64,000 bases of DNA. Origin: Marinomonas hwangdonensis (GTDB taxonomy: Bacteria > Pseudomonadota > Gammaproteobacteria > Pseudomonadales > Marinomonadaceae). This document shows, one piece after another, positions 22,444 to 31,459 of this stretch. The stretch is from the NCBI RefSeq assembly GCF_003721245.1, contig NZ_RIZG01000001.1:598723-662722 (forward strand), given 5' to 3'. The notes below the pieces were generated by a model. The model did not search any database. It was not told the origin of the DNA and worked only from the letters and a program-made list of their open reading frames with translations. How positions within the stretch are numbered: position 1 is the stretch's first letter; each line of letters starts with the position of its first letter. The translations under genes were made by a program, and so were the position numbers.

Positions 22444-22637
22444 GTCATTTCCTTTTCAAAAAACTTAGCCCAACAGGGTACGATGCTTTAATCATCAAAC
22501 AAATAGCAAAATCGCTCGACTTCACTGACAAGCTCTTTGGATGAGCTATGCTTATAGCAGGTGTTAAAAAGACAGGGCGATAAAAAGGTTTCAGTATGAG
22601 ACGGTCAAAATAACAACAATATCAGCAGGAGAAAGGC

Positions 22638-23177
22638 ATGTTAACAAAAGAGAAAACGGGTTTGATTGTGGTCGATGTGCAAGGAAAGTTAGCGACCATT
22701 GTTGATGATAGTGAGCGTTACATCACGAATTTAGTTAAGTTGGTGAAAGCGGCCAAGCTACTCGAGTTGCCGATCTTGTGGCTTGAGCAAAACCCTGAAA
22801 AGCTGGGGAAAACAGTGCCTGAGTTAACAGACGCATTGGCGTCGATCAGCCCAATTACCAAATATACCTTTAGCGGCTGTGGTGAGCCTGCTTTTGTCGA
22901 GGCCGTTAAAAAAGCGAAGGTGAATACTTGGTTGGTGAGTGGTATTGAAACCCATATTTGTGTGTATCAGACGTCGTTGGAATTACTAAACATGGGTTAC
23001 ATGGTTGAGCTTGTCAGTGATTGTGTGTCATCACGCACGGTATCAAACAAAGAATTAGCGTTAGCAAAACTGGCTCGCAAAGGGGCTGAAGTAACGAGTT
23101 TAGAAATGTGTTTATTCGAGTTAATCAGGGATTGTCGGTCAGATCAATTTAAAGAGGCACTGAGTCTGATTAAATAA
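22638..23177 (+). CDS. Isochorismatase-family (YcaC-like) hydrolase
   Basis: A 179-aa cysteine hydrolase of the isochorismatase/nicotinamidase fold. The N-terminal LIVVDVQGKLA carries the catalytic Asp, and SGIETHICVYQT carries the nucleophilic Cys; the cis-peptide region precedes the latter. The short length and lack of extra domains match the YcaC group, whose substrates are mostly unknown. AGGAG precedes the ATG. The next gene starts 83 bases on and might share its transcript. Confidence 0.85.
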   Translation: MLTKEKTGLIVVDVQGKLATIVDDSERYITNLVKLVKAAKLLELPILWLEQNPEKLGKTVPELTDALASISPITKYTFSGCGEPAFVEAVKKAKVNTWLVSGIETHICVYQTSLELLNMGYMVELVSDCVSSRTVSNKELALAKLARKGAEVTSLEMCLFELIRDCRSDQFKEALSLIK

Positions 23178-23260
23178 CTCCCAGTTTTTCCCTTATTAGT
23201 GGTTTAATTCACTCATGGTTTTTCATTGAGTTTTTATATTACTCCTTTTAGGCAGGCACT

Positions 23261-23545
23261 ATGAATTTAGATAAGTCGAAAAAGCGCATCGCAAAGAAAG
23301 TGAAAATGGGTTTCAAGGGTTATCCGCAATTATCCATTGCTTATTTTGGTGATACCACAGAAACCGCCACAGAAGTGGTGGTGACTTTTATTGCTGAAGA
23401 AGGTGCAGAGCCACAGGAGCAGCGTTTTGTAGGGCTGAGTGAGGTCCGCGAAGACGAAGTAATTCAATCTGCTTTAGTAAAAATTATGGAGCGCACGGAT
23501 GCAAAAAGTGTCATGGAAATGCAAGGGGTACAGTTAAAAAACTAA
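23261..23545 (+). CDS. Small hypothetical protein, 94 aa
   Basis: I do not recognise this protein. The N terminus is very basic (LDKSKKRIAKKVKMG), followed by an alternating hydrophobic/acidic stretch that would form beta-strands (QLSIAYFG, TEVVVTFIAEE) and a C-terminal helix-like segment. There is no signal peptide and no cysteine. An AGGCAGG stands before the ATG and the codon use resembles its neighbours, so it is probably a real gene. It follows the isochorismatase-like gene by 83 bases. Confidence 0.65.
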   Translation: MNLDKSKKRIAKKVKMGFKGYPQLSIAYFGDTTETATEVVVTFIAEEGAEPQEQRFVGLSEVREDEVIQSALVKIMERTDAKSVMEMQGVQLKN

Positions 23546-23876
23546 CCGTCTTTGTGTGTCTAATTCAGCGTGCATTTGTTGTTAAGTGAACGTTAAGTCA
23601 TGAATATTTCATTTATGTTAATGAATTAGGTAAGAAAAAACTAATCGGTAAGTAAGGCGTTAAGTTTTGCTTAGGCAGACTCATTTTTAAAGAAAGTTGA
23701 TGGTAGGATCTCGGGCCTTGTGTTTGATGTTGGTCGTAGTCGCGGTCTGAATAGGGGAGGGATAACTCCACTGTACAGGCCAAATACTGCGGTTAGCCAT
23801 TATCAATGTCTGATGGTAGCGAGTGCATAAGCACATCTTTCCATCCAACTATAAAATAATAGATGTTGTCTGCTTT
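23546..23876. promoter_or_regulatory. Control region upstream of the FucP-type transporter gene
   Basis: This is 331 bases with no gene. It holds three GTTAAGT direct repeats (23581, 23592, 23659) and the 13-mer ATGAATATTTCAT (23600-23612) that also occurs in the inositol control region. The rest shows nothing I recognise. Confidence 0.6.
23600..23612. promoter_or_regulatory. Second copy of the candidate IolR operator
   Basis: Identical in all 13 bases to 10179-10191. It lies 265 bases before the chosen start of the transporter gene. Confidence 0.45.
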
Positions 23877-25181
23877 ATGAAAAATCAAAATACAGCTCCT
23901 CAAGAATCCCTGTCTGCTCAGTTCGTTTACCCGAACATGAAAATCGCCTTTATTTTATTGATTACCTGCTTTGCCGCATGGGGAGTCGCCGCCAATATGA
24001 CGGATCCTTTGGTGAAGGTATTCAGTAAAATCTTCACTATGAGTACGTTTGAATCGGCTTTAGTGCAATTTGCTTATTATGGCGCGTATTTTTGCTTGGC
24101 GCTGCCTGCGGCGTTTATCAATGCCCGTTATTCTTATAAAGCAGGGGTCTTAACCGGTTTGGCCTTGGCTATTTTAGGTGCCTTGGCGTTTTATCCTGCC
24201 AGTGTGTCTATGACATACGGTTTCTTTTTGGCCGCTCTTTTTATTCTAGCGGCTGGTTTATCTATCTTAGAAACCTCCGCAAATCCTTTTGTGATGGCGA
24301 TGGGGCCAGAAGGCAGTGCGACGCGCCGTTTAAATTTGGCTCAAGCCTTTAATCCTGTAGGAACCAATATTGGGGTCTTTTTAGCCGCGACCTTGATCTT
24401 GCCTAACCTGAATGTGGCGACGGCCGAAGACAGAGCCAATATGGCGCCAGAAATGCTGCGCGATATCCAATCAGCTGAATTGCATGGCGTGATGACACCT
24501 TATGTCGGTATGGCATTCGTGTTGATGATTATTTGGGTGCTGATTTATTTCATGCGAGTGCCAAAGTCAACCAGTACAGTTAAAATTGAATCTATTGAAC
24601 CCATTGATTTTAAAGCGACGCTTTGCCGTTTATTCGCCAGAAAGCAGTATCGCTGGGGCGTGGTTGCTCAGTTCTTTAACGTGGCTGCACAGACATGTAC
24701 TTGGACCTTTACCATTCAGTATGTACAAGAAACATTGGGCGGCACAGAGGCCAGCGCGTCGGATTATTTACAGTACAGCTTGTTGATCTTTTTAGTGTCT
24801 CGTTTTGTGATGACCTGGTTGATGGGCTACTTCCGCCCAGCCGTGTTGCTGACTATTTTAGCCGTTTTGGGCAGCCTATTGTGTCTTTATGCGGTTATGG
24901 CGCCTGGCGTGTCAGGTGTGTGGGCAATTGTCTCCATCTCGGCTTGTTTGTCTTTGATGTTCCCAACGATTTACGGCATTGCTCTAAATGGTCTTGATAA
25001 AGACACTAAATTTGGCTCCGCAGGCTTAGTCATGGCCATTCTAGGTGGCGCTATTATGCCATTGGTTCAAGGTGCCACCATTGATGAATACGGTGCTATT
25101 GTTTCTTATGTTGTTCCCGCAGTATGCTTCTTAGTGGTTGCATTCTATGGCTTGTTTTCAGTGAAAAACACTTCGGTTTAA
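23877..25181 (+). CDS. MFS transporter, FucP (L-fucose:H+ symporter) family
   Basis: A major facilitator with about 12 hydrophobic segments. The beginning (FAAWGVAANMTDPLVKVFSKIF) and ETSANPFVMAMGPE...RRLNLAQAFNPVG (landmarks ETSANPFV and LAQAFNPVG) are strong FucP-family signatures. The family carries fucose and other sugars by proton symport in the inner membrane. I use ATG 23877 (434 aa); a GTG at 23823 would add 18 residues, and neither has a good ribosome site. No fucose catabolic genes are nearby, and the upstream region shares a 13-mer with the iol promoter, so an inositol-related substrate is possible. Confidence 0.85.
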   Translation: MKNQNTAPQESLSAQFVYPNMKIAFILLITCFAAWGVAANMTDPLVKVFSKIFTMSTFESALVQFAYYGAYFCLALPAAFINARYSYKAGVLTGLALAILGALAFYPASVSMTYGFFLAALFILAAGLSILETSANPFVMAMGPEGSATRRLNLAQAFNPVGTNIGVFLAATLILPNLNVATAEDRANMAPEMLRDIQSAELHGVMTPYVGMAFVLMIIWVLIYFMRVPKSTSTVKIESIEPIDFKATLCRLFARKQYRWGVVAQFFNVAAQTCTWTFTIQYVQETLGGTEASASDYLQYSLLIFLVSRFVMTWLMGYFRPAVLLTILAVLGSLLCLYAVMAPGVSGVWAIVSISACLSLMFPTIYGIALNGLDKDTKFGSAGLVMAILGGAIMPLVQGATIDEYGAIVSYVVPAVCFLVVAFYGLFSVKNTSV

Positions 25182-25202
25182 TCACTGATCATAGCGAATA
25201 CC

Positions 25203-25231
25203 AAAAAGCCTCGCAGATGCGGGGTTTTTTT
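25203..25231 (+). terminator. Terminator after the FucP-type gene
   Basis: Stem AAAAAGCCTCGC / GCGGGGTTTTT with a four-base AGAT loop (25215-25218), one G-T pair in the GC part and seven T. Confidence 0.85.
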
Positions 25232-25277
25232 GTGCAAATGTGCTAAGTTGATCTCTCGTTTTTATCAGGTAGGTGAC

Positions 25278-25808
25278 ATGAAATATTTCATACTTATGGT
25301 GGTGGTTTTGTTGGCAGGCTGCACGAGTGCACCGAAAAATATCGACCCTGTTACACCGTTTGACGTTGAGCGATATTTAGGTACTTGGTACGAAATCGTT
25401 CGTCAGGATCATTCCTTTGAAAGGGGGTTGTCCGATGTCACTGCTGTCTATACCAAACGTACAGATGGTGGTATTGATGTGCTAAATCGCGGATATGCTT
25501 CGCAAAAACAAGAGTGGAAAGAAGCCCAAGGGAAAGCCTATTTCGTTGATTCTCCTAATACAGGTCATTTAAAAGTATCTTTTTTCGGGCCTTTTTACGG
25601 TGCATATGTAATCTTTGAGTTAGACCAAAAAGACTATCAATACGCCATGATTTCTGGTCCTAATCGCGATTATTTCTGGCTGTTATCAAGAACGCCAACC
25701 ATGCCAGAAGTCACAAAGCGCAAATTATTGGCCAAAGCAGAAGCTTTAGGATTTTCGATAGATAAATTAATTCACGTCGTTCAGAGTCGTAAAGCGCCCG
25801 CTAATTAG
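25278..25808 (+). CDS. blc: Outer-membrane lipocalin Blc
   Basis: A bacterial lipocalin lipoprotein of about 176 aa. The short signal peptide MKYFILMVVVLLAGC ends in a lipobox with Cys15. The lipocalin hallmark ERYLGTWYEIVRQDHSFERG follows, then YFWLLSRTPTMPE near the C terminus. The family binds lysophospholipids or fatty acids and is induced by envelope stress in E. coli. The start at 25278 is chosen because it gives the exact lipoprotein signal and has AGGTAGG upstream. Confidence 0.93.
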   Translation: MKYFILMVVVLLAGCTSAPKNIDPVTPFDVERYLGTWYEIVRQDHSFERGLSDVTAVYTKRTDGGIDVLNRGYASQKQEWKEAQGKAYFVDSPNTGHLKVSFFGPFYGAYVIFELDQKDYQYAMISGPNRDYFWLLSRTPTMPEVTKRKLLAKAEALGFSIDKLIHVVQSRKAPAN

Positions 25809-25829
25809 TTTTACAAAATAGGCGGGGCT

Positions 25830-26378
25830 TTAGAAAAGTGAGCAGGTCACGGTTTTCTTTGTTACAGGGCTTGAGCAAACTTCTTTGTAGGCTATTGGGC
25901 TTTGAATCAGTGCATAATGGGCATCTGAATTCCTGCATGAAGTAAGGAAATCGTCATACCGTTGGTTGAAGTTTGCTCTGGTGATTTCATAATTCATTGT
26001 TGCGTCATTAAGGTTATATTCGTCAGTCATCCCTTCTGTTTTTACCTGTTGGATTAAGTAGGTGAGCTCGTTATACCTCCGTCTAATTTGATGGCAATAA
26101 GCACTATTAGGAGTGGTTTCGGCACATTCTGTCATGTTTATTTCCAAATCAGCTTGCTCTGTTTGATATCTTTCTAAGTAATTTTCTGATGGACCATTTT
26201 TTCTTTGTATTAATTCTGATTGAAGAGATAGAGCATCCAATCTGTTCTTTGCAGTCTGTAATCGTTCTTCTTGTAGTAAGCATTCTTTTCCAAAAGCGAT
26301 TAAGTCGTTGCCATGCACAAGGTTGATAAAAGTACAACCTAGTGCAAGAACGCTGTATTTAATGGTCGAGTGGGGCAT
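25830..26378 (-). CDS. Hypothetical secreted cysteine-containing protein
   Basis: I do not recognise a family. The 182 aa start with a plausible Sec signal (YSVLALGCTFINLVHG), then a strongly helical charged region, probably coiled coil (residues about 35-70), and several cysteines that could pair (ECLLQ, TECAE, YCHQ, TSCRN, EVCSS, VTCSLF). This suggests a periplasmic or exported, disulfide-bonded protein. The A+T content looks higher than in the neighbours. It is convergent with blc, their stops 21 bases apart. Confidence 0.6.
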   Translation of the reverse strand: MPHSTIKYSVLALGCTFINLVHGNDLIAFGKECLLQEERLQTAKNRLDALSLQSELIQRKNGPSENYLERYQTEQADLEINMTECAETTPNSAYCHQIRRRYNELTYLIQQVKTEGMTDEYNLNDATMNYEITRANFNQRYDDFLTSCRNSDAHYALIQSPIAYKEVCSSPVTKKTVTCSLF

Positions 26379-26696
26379 GAAATGGCAGATCCTATTTGTT
26401 TTTTACACTTTTTATATACGGTCATCGCTGTTTTCCCAAGTATACACTGTGTTTTACTGAAGAAAGTGTTAATGATTGTCTATCTGGTGAGAGTCTATTC
26501 ATCAGTATGCTTGGCTTTATTGATATCTTATGTCATAACTCTCTTCATTAGATAAAGTGAATGGAGTCAGTAAGTATGTCTCCAGCCATAATTTATGAGT
26601 CGTAAAAGCTATGATGCCAGTGCTTTTGTTCTTTTTTGCTGGTTCGCTAACTTAACAAGGGATGCGACTGTTATTTTTAGATTGTGAGGAAAATAA
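26379..26696. other. Intergenic region before the hybrid kinase
   Basis: 318 bases, AT-rich, between divergent genes; presumably promoters for both. A 61-codon frame at 26370-26555 encodes a hydrophobic peptide but has no ribosome site and overlaps the upstream region of the minus-strand gene, so I do not call it. Confidence 0.5.
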
Positions 26697-29054
26697 ATGC
26701 GCTTAGGTGATGCATTCAATAAAGAAGAACATAACCAAACCATTATCGACTGTTTTCTCGAAATGTGGCGTTACTCTGCTGATTTGATGTTCATCATGGC
26801 GGTAGAGGAAGGTGAAGAATTTTCTTTATACGATAATAATCCAGCCTCTAAGGAAGTGATGGGTCTAGAAAAAGCCTCAGACATACATAGACTTAACTTA
26901 AGAGTGCAGTTTGGTAACGCAATGGCAGAGCAAGTCTATGCTACCTATCGCCAGGTATTGAAAGGTGCAGCGCCTGTTTCAATTGAGCAAGTAGGTGTGC
27001 GTGGCGACGGGAGTCGCATTTATTTTGATACCTTGTTTGTGCCAATTTTTGATTCATTGGGTCAGCCTATTTTCGTTTGTGGTGTGAGCCGTGATATTAC
27101 AAAAATCAAAGAAGCCGAGGCGATTGCATTACAGGCCAATGAAAAACTGCTCGAGTATAGTGCCGCCCTTGAGGCGATTAACCACGAGCTAGACCGTAAA
27201 GTACAAGATCGAACCAAAGAGTTAGAAAAAGCCAAACGCTTAGTTGAAGAGTCATTAGAAGCAAAGTCCTCCTTTGTCGCTAGAATGAGCCATGAAATTC
27301 GCACGCCAATAAATGCCGTTATTGGATTAAGCAATCTCTGTTTAAAAATGCCTTTGGCTCATGAGCAAAAAAGTTATCTGAACACCATCCTATCTTCTGG
27401 GCAAAACTTGCTCAGTCTTGTCAACGATGTGCTCGATTTTTCTAAAATGGAAGCAGGAAAAATGGGGCTAGAAGTGGTTCCTTTTTCTCCTAAAAAGATT
27501 GTTCAGTATGCGATTGACCTCAATACAGTAAACGCAGAAGAAAAAAAACTGGCTGTGACGATAGATATTTCTCCCTCGTTACCGGCGATGCTGTTAGGTG
27601 ATCCATTACGTATACAGCAAGTGTTGGTTAATCTTGTGACCAATGCGGTTAAGTTTACTGAGCGAGGGGGTATTTGTGTACGAATGTATACCGATGACAT
27701 TAAAGGGAAGCATATCGTTCTAAGGTGCGACGTAATTGATACGGGAATTGGTATAGCAAAGACGTATTTGGATCAATTATTCCAATCTTTCCAGCAGGCC
27801 GACGAGAGTATTACTCGCCAGTTTGGCGGGACTGGATTGGGTTTAACGATATCCCGTCAACTTTGCGAGCTGATGGGAGGTGATATTTGGGTTCATAGTG
27901 AACTAGGTCAAGGTTCTACCTTTAGTTTTACGCTTCCTCTCAATATCAGCACATCTGACTCAATGTCTTTTAATGATGATGTTTTACATAATTCATTTAA
28001 AAAGGCGAACGATATCCCAAACCTATCTCAATACAATGTGTTGTTGGCAGAAGATAATGCCATTAATCAAAAAGTTATATTAGGTTATTTAAATGATACT
28101 TTTATCAATATCGATTTGGTTAATAATGGTGAAGAAGCGGTACGCCAGCTAGAAAATAAAAAGTACGATCTAGTATTAATGGATATTCAAATGCCCGTTA
28201 TGGATGGCTTAACGGCGGCTCGACGCATTAGTGAATCGCAGTCGTATGGCAATATGCCGGTTATTGCGATGACCGCTGATGTGTCTGATGAGGCGAAAAA
28301 AAAATCAAAACAAGCGGGTATGGTCGCGCATCTTGATAAACCAATTAAACAATTTGAACTTTACCAAGTCTTAAAAAAACACCTCAATGTACCAAGACAG
28401 CCTATTTTCTCGCAACCTCATGACTTTTTTGGGTCTAAATACGCATCTTCTTACAGTGATATATTGTCTAAACTTTCAGCAATCGATACATTGGTTGTTC
28501 AAAGTGCAATCGACAACCTCGGTGGGAAAACCAGTTTATATCTTGATTTGGTCAAAGCGTTTTATATTAAATATAAATCGTTTTCGTTAGGTCAATGTTT
28601 AGAAAATGATTTAGTCGGCATCCTTCATTCTTTAAAATCTAACTCAGCGTATATAGGAGCCTTTAATTTGTCATCTCATTGCGCAGAAATAGAAAAACAC
28701 CTGCTTCAAGGTATCTTGACTCCAGAGCGTCTTAATCGGCTTGAAGTGATGCTTAAGAGTTTAGTAAAGACGCTACACATTGTCTTAACGTCGTACTCTC
28801 TTCCGACTGAAAGTAGTAAGGAGGAAACGGAGCCGAGTAAAAATGATTTAGTGATTCTGCTACAGACTATTCTGCCTTTGTTAAAAAAATCTGATTTTTT
28901 TGTAGAGAATCATTTTAGTTTGTTACGGAAAGTGGTCATGGATACAGGGTACGCTTTAGATATTGAAAATTTAATTTATGATGTGAAAAATATTGAGTTT
29001 GAGAAGGCTTCTATCAAAGCGGCTCAGCTTATCTTAGAACTTCAAGGTGATTAG
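26697..29054 (+). CDS. Hybrid histidine kinase (PAS-HisKA-HATPase-REC-Hpt)
   Basis: A 785-aa cytoplasmic signalling protein with no membrane segment. Residues 20-138 form a PAS/PAC sensor (FDTLFVPIFDSLGQPIFVCG, SRDITKIKEAE), then a coiled coil (145-190). HisKA has His199 in ARMSHEIRTP. The ATPase has NAVKFTERGG, DTGIGIA and GTGLGLTISRQL. A receiver domain follows (LLAEDNAINQ, phospho-Asp in VLMDIQMPVMDG, Lys in LDKPIKQ). Near residue 640 an Hpt motif LHSLKSNSAYIG is present. The full relay His-Asp-His is therefore in one chain, and the final target is probably the REC-GGDEF protein encoded five bases downstream. Confidence 0.93.
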   Translation: MRLGDAFNKEEHNQTIIDCFLEMWRYSADLMFIMAVEEGEEFSLYDNNPASKEVMGLEKASDIHRLNLRVQFGNAMAEQVYATYRQVLKGAAPVSIEQVGVRGDGSRIYFDTLFVPIFDSLGQPIFVCGVSRDITKIKEAEAIALQANEKLLEYSAALEAINHELDRKVQDRTKELEKAKRLVEESLEAKSSFVARMSHEIRTPINAVIGLSNLCLKMPLAHEQKSYLNTILSSGQNLLSLVNDVLDFSKMEAGKMGLEVVPFSPKKIVQYAIDLNTVNAEEKKLAVTIDISPSLPAMLLGDPLRIQQVLVNLVTNAVKFTERGGICVRMYTDDIKGKHIVLRCDVIDTGIGIAKTYLDQLFQSFQQADESITRQFGGTGLGLTISRQLCELMGGDIWVHSELGQGSTFSFTLPLNISTSDSMSFNDDVLHNSFKKANDIPNLSQYNVLLAEDNAINQKVILGYLNDTFINIDLVNNGEEAVRQLENKKYDLVLMDIQMPVMDGLTAARRISESQSYGNMPVIAMTADVSDEAKKKSKQAGMVAHLDKPIKQFELYQVLKKHLNVPRQPIFSQPHDFFGSKYASSYSDILSKLSAIDTLVVQSAIDNLGGKTSLYLDLVKAFYIKYKSFSLGQCLENDLVGILHSLKSNSAYIGAFNLSSHCAEIEKHLLQGILTPERLNRLEVMLKSLVKTLHIVLTSYSLPTESSKEETEPSKNDLVILLQTILPLLKKSDFFVENHFSLLRKVVMDTGYALDIENLIYDVKNIEFEKASIKAAQLILELQGD

Positions 29055-29059
29055 AAACG

Positions 29060-29986
29060 ATGACAGATAGACAAAGTGTTTTAGTCATTGATGACGAGAA
29101 AATCAACCTGCAAATCATCGGCGATATACTCAGAGATGAGGTTAGCGTTATGCTAGCCAAAAGCGGTGAGCAAGGCATCAGAAAAGCGATAGACTATAGG
29201 CCAGATTTGATTTTACTGGATGTTGTTATGCCGGATATGGATGGTTTTGAAACCATGAATCGTCTTCGTCATGATGCTCGAACAAGCTTTATCCCAGTTA
29301 TTTTTATTACCGCATTGGATGATTCAAGCCACGAAGAAAAAGCCCTTTTAATGGGGGCTAGTGATTATATTCAAAAACCATTACATACTAATATTGTACA
29401 GGCTCGCGTTCGTCTTCATTTACAGCTTGTTAAGCAACGCAACATGTTGGAAAAACTTGCTAACATTGATCCTTTAACATCGCTTGCCAACCGTCGTAAA
29501 TATCAAGAGGTCATAGAGCAAGAATGGCAAAGAGCCATAACAGATAACACCAGCCTTTCTTTGCTAGTGATCGATATAGATAATTTCAAACAATATAACG
29601 ACTGTTATGGTCACGCCACTGGCGATAAAGTGCTTCAGCAAGTGGCTACTGTATTAGCAAGCCACCTTATCGATAATCGTTTAGTCGCAAGATATGGTGG
29701 CGAAGAGTTTGTAGTTTTGCTTTCTGGCTGCTCGCAAGAAGAATCAGAACGTGTGGCCCGCCGATGTATGGAAGACGTTGAGGAACTTAACTTGATTTAC
29801 ACCCATGAAGATTTTAGCGGCAAAGTGACCGTCAGTGTTGGCGGATGCACCATGTTTCCTGGACCAAATTGTCGTACTGAGGATTTTTTTAATGCAGCGG
29901 ACGAGATGCTAGGTCTGGCGAAGAGAAGCGGTAAAAACAAAATATTGTGGAAATTACCAAGCAACCCGCACACAATTACGGAGTGA
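29060..29986 (+). CDS. Response regulator with GGDEF domain (diguanylate cyclase)
   Basis: A 308-aa two-domain protein. The receiver domain (residues 6-122) has its phospho-acceptor Asp54 in ILLDVVMPDMDG and the conserved Lys in QKPLH. The GGDEF domain begins with NIDPLTSLANRRKY and has an intact active site GGEEF at 213-217, so it should make cyclic di-GMP when phosphorylated. The RxxD inhibitory site expected just before is absent (IDNRLVARY). It starts five bases after the hybrid kinase stop and is surely its partner. Confidence 0.93.
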   Translation: MTDRQSVLVIDDEKINLQIIGDILRDEVSVMLAKSGEQGIRKAIDYRPDLILLDVVMPDMDGFETMNRLRHDARTSFIPVIFITALDDSSHEEKALLMGASDYIQKPLHTNIVQARVRLHLQLVKQRNMLEKLANIDPLTSLANRRKYQEVIEQEWQRAITDNTSLSLLVIDIDNFKQYNDCYGHATGDKVLQQVATVLASHLIDNRLVARYGGEEFVVLLSGCSQEESERVARRCMEDVEELNLIYTHEDFSGKVTVSVGGCTMFPGPNCRTEDFFNAADEMLGLAKRSGKNKILWKLPSNPHTITE

Positions 29987-30031
29987 TATACATTTCTACG
30001 TTGCTCAATAAAAGGTTTGTTAAATAACACA

Positions 30032-31360
30032 ATGATTAAGGTTAATAACTCGTACGGATTAGAGATGCATCCATTACGCGATGCGCTTTACGCTGAGCTA
30101 CATTCTCGCCCATTCCAAGTACTTCCAAGTCCTGCCAGAGTCAGCTATTTGGCTGTCATGGTTAGATCAGAGCAAAAACAGCCCGAGTTTGAGCATTTTT
30201 GTTCACTTTATCGGTATTTTGGCGGTGTGCCACCAAAAGAGGATGGGGTTTGTTTTGAGGTGGACTTTGGTGATTTTAAAATACGCCGTGATAAGCATCT
30301 AGAATTTACCTCTTACATGGTGACGCATCGCCAAGTCGACTCAAGTTTACCTTTTTTTGATCAAACGGCTTTGTCGTGCTTGCCTTCAGATTGGTTGTCG
30401 GCTATTCCAGGTGAAACTATCGCTGCATTTCATGTGGCAGTTGAGGATGCGCGCACTATCCCAGAAGCGGATATTGCTTTGGTTAAAGGTCATTTTGAAG
30501 GTATGCGTTTAGTGGGAAGTCGACCTCAAAATGGTGATGCTCAAGTGTGGACCAGTTTTCGCTTGCACAGCGATGGTTGTGGACGCTTCTTGATTTACAA
30601 TAAAGGTATGAGTGACAGCCAGCTAGGCCGAATGGTTCAGCGGGTAGTAGAAATTGAAACGTATCGCCTATTGGCCTTATTGGCATTGCCTATGGCTCGT
30701 CGATACAATGCAAAGCTGGTGACTATGGATGAGCAGCTTGCCCGTACAACGAGCAATTTAGCTGACGCAACAGAATCGCTCGACGAGCAGGCTTTATTGA
30801 GTGAGTTGATCGAGATGGCCGCTTGGGTTGAAGCGACTCGTGCAAAAACAGCGTTTCGATTCAGTGCCACACGCGCTTACCATGACCTTGTCATCAAAAA
30901 TCTAAATGAACTGAAAGAAGATGAGGTATCGGGTCATTTAACGCTCACAGAATTTATGACTCGGCGCTTAACACCAGCCGTACGAACGTGTAAAACAACT
31001 GGCGAACATCTTGAAAACTTATCCATGCGTATTGATCGAGTGTCCGATATGATGCGTACTCAAGTGGAAATGTCGATTCAATCCCAAAATCAACAACTGC
31101 TCACATCCATGGATCGACGATCAAAAATTCAACTTGCCATGCAGCATACTGTCGAAGGCTTGTCTGTTGCCGCCATCAGTTATTACAGCGTAGGCTTATT
31201 AAAATTTCTAATTGAAGCGGTTTACGATAAAGGTGTGAGTTTTGATAAAAGCCTAGTAATTGGTTTGTCTGTGCCGCTGGTTGTGGGTGGTGTATGGTTT
31301 GCCACTCGTAGAATTCATAAACGCTTTTTATTGCTGGCTAAGGCCAAAGAAGAAAAGTAG
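30032..31360 (+). CDS. DUF3422 family membrane protein
   Basis: A 442-aa protein of the DUF3422 family, identified by HPLRDALYAELHSRPFQ near the N terminus. It is mostly soluble with helical, coiled-coil-like stretches, and two membrane segments near the C terminus (AAISYYSVGLLKFLI and SLVIGLSVPLVVGGVWF). No function is established for the family that I know. I use ATG 30032; a TTG at 30017 is possible. It lies 45 bases after the cyclase gene on the same strand, with no terminator between, so it may be co-transcribed. Confidence 0.8.
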   Translation: MIKVNNSYGLEMHPLRDALYAELHSRPFQVLPSPARVSYLAVMVRSEQKQPEFEHFCSLYRYFGGVPPKEDGVCFEVDFGDFKIRRDKHLEFTSYMVTHRQVDSSLPFFDQTALSCLPSDWLSAIPGETIAAFHVAVEDARTIPEADIALVKGHFEGMRLVGSRPQNGDAQVWTSFRLHSDGCGRFLIYNKGMSDSQLGRMVQRVVEIETYRLLALLALPMARRYNAKLVTMDEQLARTTSNLADATESLDEQALLSELIEMAAWVEATRAKTAFRFSATRAYHDLVIKNLNELKEDEVSGHLTLTEFMTRRLTPAVRTCKTTGEHLENLSMRIDRVSDMMRTQVEMSIQSQNQQLLTSMDRRSKIQLAMQHTVEGLSVAAISYYSVGLLKFLIEAVYDKGVSFDKSLVIGLSVPLVVGGVWFATRRIHKRFLLLAKAKEEK

Positions 31361-31390
31361 CCGTTGTTGATTTTTTTAACCATACATATA

Positions 31391-31427
31391 AAAAGGCTTT
31401 CTATTGTTACTCTAGAAAGCCTTTTTT
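31391..31427. terminator. Bidirectional terminator
   Basis: A perfect 12-bp stem (31391-31402 with 31414-31425, AAAAGGCTTTCT and its complement), an 11-base loop and T-runs on both strands. It serves the convergent DUF3422 and GntR genes. Confidence 0.92.
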
Positions 31428-31459
31428 GTCGTTAGAGGTATGTTTCGTTAAGATTTTTA

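Noticed and set aside
23700..23800. A locally GC-rich stretch before the FucP-type gene that looked like a mobile-element remnant
   Set aside because: No inverted ends, no transposase fragment and no second copy in the window.
26370..26555. 61-codon hydrophobic frame upstream of the hybrid kinase
   Set aside because: No ribosome site, overlaps the start of the minus-strand gene, and no similarity known to me.
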